From Liolophura sinensis (lineage: Eukaryota > Mollusca > Polyplacophora > Chitonida > Chitonidae), in assembly GCF_032854445.1 (NCBI RefSeq), contig NC_088295.1:53549249-53613248 (forward strand): a stretch of 64,000 nt of DNA, read 5' to 3'. Below the pieces are notes generated by a model. It had not been told where the DNA came from. It did no database searches and worked only from the letters and a program-made list of their open reading frames with translations. This document shows, in pieces, positions 1 to 11,266 of the stretch. The stretch's first letter is position 1, and each line of letters begins with the position of its first letter. A program made the translations under genes and the position numbers.

Positions 1-80
1 TCTGTAATAAGGGAATGATTTATACTCTTTGTGTGTGTGTGTTTTAATTATCATCATGTGCTTTATTTTCTTATTTCCAG

Positions 81-3000
81 ATTCAGTATGCTTTCCATGA
101 ATTGCCAGCTGCATCACATCAGGTAAATCTAGGCTTGTCATTATTGTGTTTAATGCAGATGCTTTCAGTTCAGATGTGTTCGTCACGCACTTATCAAAAC
201 TTTTCAGTGGCTGGGAAACATTAGGTTTTAGTTAAATCCAAGCCTTAGAGCATCCTTTAGATTCCACCTCCTTTGCTGTTCTCATGGCCATAGTGGCATT
301 AAGAGGCGGCCAATAATGTGCTTAGGGCCATTTAGCTCATCTTACATGAAGTTTAGTGGGGGAGAAGCTCTGATTGCATGTATTACATTGTACAGTTACA
401 TGTAACAACTAACTTCAGTAAATATCAAAAAATAAAAGTAAAATAATTCTGTTTTACTTCTTGAAATCCCAACAAATGTTGTTGATCAGTATACAAATGT
501 TTTTTTGTTTCTCTGCCAGTCTCTGCGTGACTCTTTGCTTGACCATGCATCAAAAGTTACAGTTGACACACCTCCCAGTATTGTAACACAGGTACAGAAA
601 CATTCATCTGACCATTTATCCACTCATACAGCTTTTGGCCAGATTTTTTTGTTTGTTTTTTTTTTCATAGTATCACAGTATTGTGTTAAGCACATCAACT
701 CAAATCTGGCCTTGTATAAGTTGCATATTGCCAATTCTTAACATTTCATCTTCAACTCTATTATGTTTCCGTTACCATGGCTACTAGAAAATTTGTCAGT
801 GCTCAATATTTTGAAGTGTTTTGTAAGAGTTAGTAAATTTCACTGGAATCCAGTTAGTGTGTTTGTACATGAACTTCATCTTCCTTTAAGAAATGGTTGG
901 TTTTCTTTTAACACTTCACAGCTAAGCCTTGCTTTAGCTGACCTGGCACTGCAAATGGCATCATGGAAAGGAGCACCAACAGATTTGATTCAAAAGTAAG
1001 TGAAAAGATTTATTTTTAAAGTTTACCCCCTTTTTGTTTTGCTTGTATGGATTTCTTTTCTTAATCATTGAGTTGTCAACTTTTTCGTCATGTTAGAGAA
1101 ATATATTCGCTTATTTTTTTTTTTTTTCTTTTGGCCATGTGGCAGGTGCACAGGTGAAAAAGTACAGGTGATCAGTTACTAATAATTTACATGGTACAGT
1201 TGCGTTCATATCCTTATTATTTAGCGTGTTGATTTTCACAGATTTGGAAACAGTATTCAGAACCTGCCATTTTTGTTGGAAGTGTTAACAGTATTGCCTG
1301 AAGAGGTGAGACAGTTTTAATTTCCTGACTATCAAATTATTATTGAAAAAAAAAATACTTAAATCAATGCTTTTTCAACATGGCTGTTGCTTTCAATTAA
1401 CTTTGATTCTACTACATTTTTTCCAGCCACAGAATGGCTTTGTCTTTCTTAAGCTGTTTCGATCACATTTTCACATGATTTAGGTAATGTCTTTTGGGTA
1501 ACATTTGGAATAATATTTATGATTATTATTATTATTATAATTAATTTTATTATTGTTATTTTAATGTTTGAATTATCACTATTTTTTGGCAGATTAATAG
1601 TCGTTCCCCTTCGACTAGGTGCAAACAGACGAAAAGATATCACAGAAGAGTTCCAGTCTGCTTCACCTGCCGTTCTTCATTTACTGGTTCGTTTCCCATG
1701 TACCTGACAGTTGTTGATTACAACTAGATTAAATAATTGTTTCATTGTTCTTCAACATATTTCAGAAGGCTCAGTATAACTTTTACAATAATGTTGTTAA
1801 AATGTAATTCCAAATGTCTGACCTGTTTGATTCAAAGTTTTATTTTCCTTTGAGTCTTTTATGTTTTTAGTGAAAACCTCAGGATTAAACTGAGGTATTG
1901 AACAAGAACATTCTTGAAGATTAACTTACTTATCTACCTGACCTGTTTCTTTTGGATTTGGAATATCCATCTTACTGATTGACCATCACACAACATGCGC
2001 ATGCGGGCAACTATGAAATGACTGACAGATTAAAGCCTGGCATAATACTTGAAACCATCGTTTAAACCAAATGAGGGCATACTGAGCACAACAAACAACT
2101 GGAATCAAAGCTTTCCATGTCTTTCTTCACACGTTTGAGGATGTTTTTTTATTTCTGCATGGCTGACTTGACTTATGTGGCAAAGTGTTCAAGACGCTCA
2201 AATTACAGCGGTAAGAATGTCAACACTTCAGGATAGGATACATATTAGTCCATCATAATCTTTGTTGTGCAAGTGCTAGTATAGATGATTCCACAGAAAA
2301 TGTCTTAATTCCCTAATGAAAACAATAGATGTTTATTAAAGTTCAGTATTGGTCAAAATTGAGGATAAAAAAATTGTCATTACCTTTGGCAGTACAATAT
2401 CTCCAATTTGTGTGTTTTGCGTTGACAGGAGGCGTGTCTGGAGAGCTGTCAATCAGACCCCAAGATCCAGGTGAAGGTGTTCCGATGTTTAGGAAGCTGG
2501 TTTGGGATAGGAGCTGTTCCCCAGAACAACACCAAACTTCTCATGGCACCTTTCCCAAGCGCTGGTGAGAATTTCACACTTTCAAAACTGCTCATACGTC
2601 TGTTTGGTAGATTTTTATTTCAGTGAAATGAGCATTGCGAACTGGTTAATTGTTTCCAGGAATATCTGGCATTTATTGCAGTTCTCTACCAAGTAATATG
2701 CAAGAAAAATGTAGTTCCTTCTTACATGTTAAATACGAAATATTGTAGACTTATTGATCTTGTGTCTGGTCAGAGAATGAGTCTTAGTCATTTCAGTTTT
2801 TGATTCGAAAAAATGTTTTCTGTAGACAATGTATGATGTGTATATTTTGTCTCTATGTCAGATGTCCCACCAGTGTACTAGCAGCCTGCATGAAGCTGCC
2901 ACAGATTGTATCTGCAATGCTCTGTATTGTGCAGAGGTGAGTACAGCAAATATTGTACATTACACTTACATTTAGAAGATCTAAAGATCTAAGGTTACCC

Positions 3001-5218
3001 CTTTTTTATGCACCCATTAAAATAACCCCGTGTGAAAATTAAAAATAATTTGATTTAAACAGATTGTTGCCTAACTTGTTTACTTAACAGTAGACAAAGT
3101 CTTTCAGTTGCCAGATACTTTTAAACAGTAATTATATTTTTTCTCTTGGGATGAAGAACAGAATGTAGTTGGAAAATTCTATGTGTGATTCATTTAATGT
3201 GCCTTACAAGTATGACTGACAAGTCCTTACTGATGAATATATTATTGGTTTTCTTTAAGAACAACATTGGTTGTGTATTATTCATATTTTAGAAATAATG
3301 TACATTTTGCAACTACAGGATATCACAAATAACCTTCCATTGGCTGAGCTGTTGTTACAAGGGGGTGCTGTCCTTGGTGGAAGGATATCAGATGTCGGTT
3401 GCTGAAGAGGATATGGATAAGTAAGTCATCCAGTTCTTGTGCTGTTTTTGTCATATTCATTTTCCTAAGTGCAATTTTAGAGACAAATAAACATGATAAA
3501 ATGACTTTTGGTGCCGATATTTTTCAATATATAAAATCATCCCTACCTACCCCCAACCCCCCCCCCCCCCACCACCCCCACCCCCCCCACCCTCAAATAT
3601 TTTTCCTTTCTGCTAATTTTTCTGGCATAATGCAAGGATGGCATATGTATGTGAAAAAGTCTGTGACCTGTACATGTGATTGTATTTAATGTTTTCTAAA
3701 TTCTTTTAAAACCTTCACCAAGCAAGTGTTGTGCTAGAATGTATCTTCTGGTAGCTGTGATGTGGCCCTATGTCAAGAGATTATCAGCCTGTGAAAGATT
3801 GTCTCTAGCCATGCTGCTCCAGGAGTAATTCAGAGGACACCTTTATACAGTGAAACATAGCTTAGCTAAATGAATAAGAATATAAAAATTATGTTGATTT
3901 TTTTTTTCTTTTTTGTCTAGATCTGTGAATTACTGTAGGATTTTCACCGAGATGGCAGAGTCAGTGTTAGAAAGTCTTAGTGTCCACCCCCACCCAGGTA
4001 AGTTGTCTGTGTAGGCAGACTGTTTTGTATTTTTGAATTTTACTTAAACAAAGCTCAGTTACATTTTCTCATTTTTTTTTTAAAAATATTATTAACTTGT
4101 CAATAAGTTCCTGTCACATGCAAACTTGCTTTCTTTGTTATAGCCACTGAACAGGTTACAGGAGTACATTTTGTAAATGTTAGGTCATCTTTGTCACTTC
4201 ACTATATGGTATCTTCTTCTGTATTTTCAGGGACTAGGGGACTTCAGAATACTAGAACTGCTGTTAACATGTGTGGGGCATCATCAGTACGAGGTATAAA
4301 TAACTTTTCCGAATAAACAGTCCTGATTGCAAACAGTATTATGCTGTGTACTATTTTTGAAGAAAAGTGTATTGGTTTTGAAAATCACTGGTCATCTTTC
4401 CCATCATGGTTTAACAACATCTCAGAATATTGTGTCAAACTAACATACTCTTGAAGCCATTGTCAGAAGAGAATCCTTACATGTATCTTTTTGTGAAACA
4501 TTTGTAAAATATTTTACCCTAAAGTAGATATAGTATCCTGCTGATCACCTTGGTATGGAATGAAGGTTAAGTCATTCCCAATGTAACAGAGCACAGTCTG
4601 ATGAAATATCTTTTTAATCTCATATCACTAATTGGTGTAGAGAAATGGTGAATAAATCTTTCTTCTGTGCCAGGTAGCTGAGATAACCTTCAACTTTTGG
4701 TACAGACTGTCAGAAGACCTGTATCAGAAGAATGATGAGCACATCACGTCCTTATTCAAACCTTTTATACAGAGATTAGGTCATAGCACTCTGTAGACAC
4801 TGCCAGATTGATCCAGACCATGTGAGTTATCACCCCTTAACTCAACTTAATTACCGCCTGTATTTAGTGTTTTGGCAGTTTTTCAGTGGAAATCATGTTC
4901 TTTTTGCCAGATTTTAACTTGACTCACCATTTTTTTCTATTTTAAATTATACCTTCTTGCTCTATCACAGAACACATTGTAATTGTTCCCCTAACCACAC
5001 CACGTTATTTGCCAGTGACAAGGCCTGAATATACTGATTTAGCGACAAACCACAGAAAGGATGAAATGTATTATTTCATGCTGAATCTTGTCTCTGTTTT
5101 TGATCACAGGAAGGTGTACCAAACGAAAGTGATGACTTTTATGACTTCAGGATAAAGTCCTCCGAGCTCATCAAAGATATTGTGTTTATTGTTGGTTCCT
5201 CTTTCATGTTTTACTCAT
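81..5218 (+). CDS. TNPO3: TNPO3 exons 1-12 of the window (frame-damaged part)
   Basis: Exons read by matching family order and splice sites: 81-122, 520-591, 922-995, 1242-1305, 1593-1686, 2429-2564, 2862-2936, 3319-3420, 3921-3997, 4231-4293, 4674-4821, 5110-5218. They cover the N-terminal and central HEAT repeats, starting at [14 protein letters not shown]. Exons at 1593, 2429, 3319, 3921, 4674 and 5110 are each one base longer than the length their flanking phases require, and each excess base sits where the family protein sequence changes frame. The other six are exact. The donor after 1686 (gttcgt) is weak; the other junctions look ordinary. Confidence 0.9.
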
Positions 5219-8200
5219 GTAAGTAAATAAATAAAAAAGCTTAAATCCATAATTTTAGTAGAAATGTGAGCATACAGGGTATTCATTTAGAATTAGAGAG
5301 AGGCACCTCCGTGGCTCAGTTGGTTGGCGCGCTAGTGCAGCGTAATGACCCAGGAGCCCTCTCACCAATGCGGTCAAGACCAGCTCATGCTGGCTTGCTC
5401 TCTGGCCGTACGTGGAAGGTCTGCCAGCAACCTGCGGATGGATGGTCGTGTGTTTCCCCCTGGGCTCTGCCCAGTTTCCACCCACCATAATGCTGGCCGC
5501 CGTCGTATAAGTGAAATATTCTTGAGAACGGCGTAAAACACCAATCAAATAAATAAATAAATAAAATAGAATAAAATAGAACGAAGTCAGAGCTCAAAAG
5601 TAAACGAAAGCCTTTATGTCACAATCACTGGTGGCAAGAGTATCCAAAGTTATCTACTGCAGGGCAGCAGAAGACAGCTTTCAGCACCTGGTGCTTACCT
5701 TTTCTGAACTCCCTAGACATGATAGTTGCCAGTACATCAGCCCTTTGTGTGTGCGTCATAATACAGTGAACAGTCTGTTTGTGGATCTGATAGTTGATCC
5801 ATCAAGTTTCATCAAGCACAAATATGTTAATTATGTCAATGCATTTGCAGATGTTTGAAAACCTTAAAGCACCTTCAACAACGTGGGATATGTCAGAAGC
5901 TTCTCTGTTTGTCATGAGTGCTGTTGCCAAAAACATACTGCCGTAAGTCAACCTTAAGTAATTGTTTTGTTTCTAGAAATCATATTAGTGTTTTAATAAA
6001 ATTTAAGGAACCATCCTCAGCCCTCCAGAGAGTTTTATATCGGAATAACACCTGTTTATGTTTCATTAATCCCCAGAGAAGAGTGAGATTGTACCTCAGG
6101 TGATAAAGAGAGATTGATATCAGAATAACACCTGTTTATGTTTCGTTAATTCCCAGAGAGGAGAATGAGATTGTACCTCAGGTGATCCAGGCTATCCTCA
6201 GTCTTCCAGAGAACACCCACATCGCTGTCAGACACACCAGTATACAGCTGATCGGCGAGCTCTGCGAGTGGATAGAACATCACAAACAAGTGCTAGGTAA
6301 ACATATCATGTATGCTGTTACTCCAGTGTGATCAGCTGCCGCTGTAGTGTAAGGTAACTCTGAGGTTGTCAGTTGACACTGTGGTGGTGAACGGATGTTA
6401 ATTTGTTTACAAAGTTTTACCAATGTTTTTGTCTTCAGTTTTGATTCCTGTCTTAATCTTAGATCATAAACATGTAATGTAATTTTGACATTAGTATCAT
6501 AAGGATATTGTCTCACCAATGCGGTCGCTGTGAGTTCAAGTCCAGCTCATGCTGGCTTCCTCTCCGGCCGTAAGTGGGAAGGTCTGGCAGCAACCTGCGG
6601 ATGGTCGTGGGTTTCCCGGTGGGCTCTGCTCAGTTTCCTCCCACCGTAATGCTGGCCGCCGTCGTATAAGTGAAATATTCTTGAGTACGGCGTAAAACAC
6701 CAATCAAATAAATAAATAAAATAAACCACACGGATATTATCTGATACTAATTCCAATATTTCCTAAGATGCCTTCCTGTTTCTACTTTCCCTGAACACAG
6801 AACCAGTGCTACAGTTCCTTCTGAGCGGTTTACAGAACCCACAGCTGGCCACCGTGGCAGCCACTTCGCTACAGAGCGTGTGTAGCATGTGTCGTGATCA
6901 GATGACAGACCATTTCACAGGGCTCATACAGATTGTACAAGCTGTAGACTCCTTCAGTGTCTCCAATGAAGCTGCTTTGGGTCTTCTTAAAGGTCAGTGT
7001 GAGGCCGACATTTCATCATCCTTTAAACTTTATTGCATAATCATGAAGATAGACGTCCCTCTCTGGCTAAATGTTTAGGTGCTTCCCTGACTTGTTCAGC
7101 TGGTCCCTTAGAAAGGAAGTGTAAGTGTTTGAATTCAGGGTCCTTTACTTTATACTACGTGACTGTTGTGATGTAATGTGTTACATGCTCACACACTAGA
7201 CATGAGTGAAAGGGAGATATTCACCTGTTTTCATTACGTGCTGGATGACTTGCTGGCATCTGTTGGCATCAGTTTTATTTTTGGTATTTGGTCTTTGTTT
7301 AGGTACTGCCACCATATTGGGAAGGATGCCCCATGACAAAGTTACAGAGGGTCTCAAACAACTGTGTTCATTTCAACTTACACCTCTACAAAAGGTAAAC
7401 TCAGCATGAAGGGGATAGTGCAATGACTGTCCCATTGTTGGCCCGTATCAGTATAATGGCTTGGGCGGGGCGGCGTACTTGCCTTCAGTAATTTGTCTCA
7501 GTGAAGCAGCACTAGATAAAAGAGCGGTGGAAATACGTCCTGCAACAAGGAGGCACATTACATGCACTCTAAGGATTCCTTTGTTTCCTTTGTTGAGTAT
7601 GACGTTAAACCCCAAGCACTCACTTACTCAATCAAAAGGTAAACAAAGTGTCTCTTCACTGCAAACAGTACACAGATCACAAATTGCTGTTTTTGTTCTT
7701 GAGATATATGTGTCGATGTAGTATACATATTAATTTTTTAGAAAGATGTAGATTGTATAAACTTGCCTGTTTCATGTTGTTATAGATTTAAAGTCTACCT
7801 GAAGTTTGCTTAGGTGACTTGTCTCTCACCAGTGAGAATGACCTTCACATCTGCTGGTGAAAATCTCATCACATGTGAGAAAGTTCATCAGTTACTTGCC
7901 AGAGTTTGATTGTTTATTCGGGAATTATGGATTCCTTCACCCATGCGACTAACCGTCATTGTATGTAAATTTCAGTACTCTTAGGACTTTAAACACGAGT
8001 GAATGTTGACCTGGACCATGATTTATCTTTTGTCTGACAGCTGCTGGAAGAGGAGACAGGACCACCTACAAAAGATAAAAACAAAGATCCCACTGTGTGG
8101 CTAGATAGATTAGCCGCCATATTCAGGTGAGACAGCAATCTTAGAAACGGCTCCAGCTTGCATACTATACTCATAAAACATTGTAAAACATGATTTGATG

Positions 8201-11200
8201 CTTCAAAATTTTGCAGATTACCATAAATCACATCATTTCTAAGGATATGTTATTAACTATTAAACTATCCTACTTTGGGAGTTAAAGGGACAAATTGAGG
8301 CAGACGACTCCTATGTGCATATGAGGCGGTTAATGTTTGCACTACATGTATGTTTTTGTGATCCCTTGTCTTTGGGAAAGGTGCTGTCCAATCATACTAT
8401 TTTGAAGGGGGCGCCCACGCCTCAGTTGGTTAGCACGCTAGCGCAGCGCAAGACCAGCTCATGCTGGCTTCCTCTCTGGCCGTATGTGGGAAGGTCTGCC
8501 AGTAACCTGCGGATGGTTGTGGGTTTCCCCGGGCTCTGCCTGGTTTCCTCCCACCATAATGCTGGCCACCGTCGTATAAGTGAAATATTCTTGAGTACGG
8601 CGTAAAACACCAATGAAATAAATAAATAAATACTATTTTGGTATATTTGTATCATTTCTTTGTTACATTTATTCTATACTGTAACAAACTTTACAACACC
8701 GTTACTTCTTCCATGGACATTTGCGTTTTACAACAATGTCCAGATATTGATTTATATTTATAATATATATATTGATTTCAGACATACTAATCCCACCATT
8801 AACAATGGCCAAATCCATCCCTGTCAGCCTGTGATACAAGAGGTAAGTTCAAAGAAAACAGCACTGAATTTCACTTTTTGCGTGCTAACATTGTTGCTAA
8901 TGTATAGATTCAGAAGAATAAATGCCAGAAAGTTGATGTAGCACTTAAGTCTGATGTGTGAATATGGGTTTTCATAACATTGTAATTCCATTTAATTTTA
9001 CTATTGTCAGTCATGTGGATCATGTTCTTTTACTCATTATCCTACTTGTTGTGTTTTCAAAGGTTTGGCCAGTGTTGTCAGCAGCCTGTGAGAAGTATCA
9101 GGCAGACGTCAGAGTGATAGAGAGGTTTTGCCGCTGTGTACGATTTGCTGTCCGCTGTGTGGGGAAAGGATCGGCATCGTTATTAACTCCCTTAGTTTCA
9201 CAGGTAACCCGAAAAGATCTGTGATTTTTGTAATCTTTAAATTATCAAATGTGGTATTAAATTATAAAAAAAATTTTTTTCCTTTGCCGTGACATTTTGT
9301 AATTGTATTGAGACAAGTCTTCATGGCAGCTTACCATATTTACTGGTATAACTCACAAGCTTCAAACTTTTTGAAAGAAATAACAGCACTAGACCAGATG
9401 TATACAAAGTAATCCGCAGGAAGGTTAAAGAATATAATTTTTTTATTTTTATGATGTTGCATAACTGAAATCATGCAGGTTAAGACATTCAAAAGCGGTG
9501 CCATGTTATCAGGCTTACCCAGTGAGGCAGGAGTTATTTCCATAACCCCAGGAGGCGTCTGCTTCCACTTGCGTCACCCAAAGCCTGTATTGTCTTTTAA
9601 CAATATGTATGTGGGGTAGGAGTGAGGTGACATCGTGTTTCTGGGTTCTCTAACATGGCGCATCTCATGGTCTTGAAGAATTCCTTGTTATAAATTGACT
9701 TATAGAGTTTTGTCAGAAAAAAAGTCTGACTCTATAAATCTTTTTTCACCCCTCTTCCCACAAAACCCTACATGGTTGGGTCAGTTGTTATTTTTTCTTC
9801 CAGTTATAAACGATTCTGAATGGTCTACCTGTTCTGGGAGAAGGTGTGTCAAGTGTATTTAACTCAACCTCTATGAATGGCATCTATCCATGACAGAAAC
9901 ATAACAGTAAATGACAGACATGTTGTTGTTGTAGATGGTAACACTGTACCAGTCCCACCAACACTCTTGTTTCCTGTACCTGGGCAGTATACTTGTGGAT
10001 GAGTACGGTGGGGACCAGAGCTGTGTGCCAGGCTTACTGGAGATGTTACAGGTAATCCTTCAACCCCTCATCAGACTTTTATTTATCCAAGTATTTACAC
10101 AAAAAATTCACCATGAATGTAATACATTGCCTACTGTGGCTAACTTATTGAGACTATTTAAGTTCACTACATTGCTGTAAAGAGTATTTGAACTATGTGA
10201 GAGAAACCAGCCCTTATTTATCCAAAGTCAGTTTTCAACTTTCATGGCCATTTTTTTCATGATCCCAAGTCATCCTATTTGGTATACAGACTGAGAGAAT
10301 ATCAACCTGAAGTCCTTACTTCCTCCGAGGAGGCTATGTCTTTACCAGCGTTTATTTGTCTAAGTATCTATCCACAGCATTACAGAAAATGTTATCAAAT
10401 ATTTGGCTGAAGTATTGTTCATGGCCTTCCTATAAACCAGACACTAATCTATTCAATTTCAGCACTGATCTTGATCTATATTCAGATCCAGAAACTATTT
10501 TTCACAATCGTCAGATAAAACACAAATACAGAGTATTGTCCCTTTGTTATTATTGAAGGACGTGTGAAGTTACAGTTTCATATTTTATGTTTAAATTTTT
10601 TTTTTTTAATATCGTTTAGTGTCATTCATCAGATAGATTGACTGCATGTTGGAAGAGATCTTGTGAGCTCATTCTTCCTTGTTTGCTGTTACAGGCTTTC
10701 TGTGTACCCACGTTTAAAATCTTAGAAGAACCGAATGGTCTAAGAAATCACCCAGACACAGTTGATGATCTGTTCAGATTAGCTTTACGGTAAATACATC
10801 TACATTAGTCTGTTATTTTCATCACGTCATATGGAATACTGACTTTGACTAACTGTTTATATGTAAAATATTTTGATGGTGTACTGAAAACTAATTTTTA
10901 TCGTTGGTCATTATTGTGTTTTGCATATTTATGCCACTGCCGTATTGATACAGATATGAACATTGTTATATTGTCTCTGTAAAGTTTTGCTAAATGCAAC
11001 TTAAAGCACTGTAAGTTAAAAAGTTTCCTACATATATATATATATATATATAGGAAAAAAAATAATAAAATGCCTTTTCAACTTTCTACATTCTGTTATA
11101 TTCCGGATAACAGAATGTAGAAAGTTGAGAAGGCATTTTATTATTATTTTTTCGCATGTAAATTCTCCTCACCAGGGAATCTTTCTCTGTTTCTTTAAAT

Positions 11201-11234
11201 ATATATATATGCATACATATATACATATACATAC

Positions 11235-11266
<32 letters not shown>

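Noticed and set aside
81-5218. TNPO3 as a pseudogene
   Set aside because: Introns, splice sites and protein similarity are intact and only 1-bp indels near short homopolymers occur, clustered in one part. Consensus error is the better explanation, though reads are needed to settle it.
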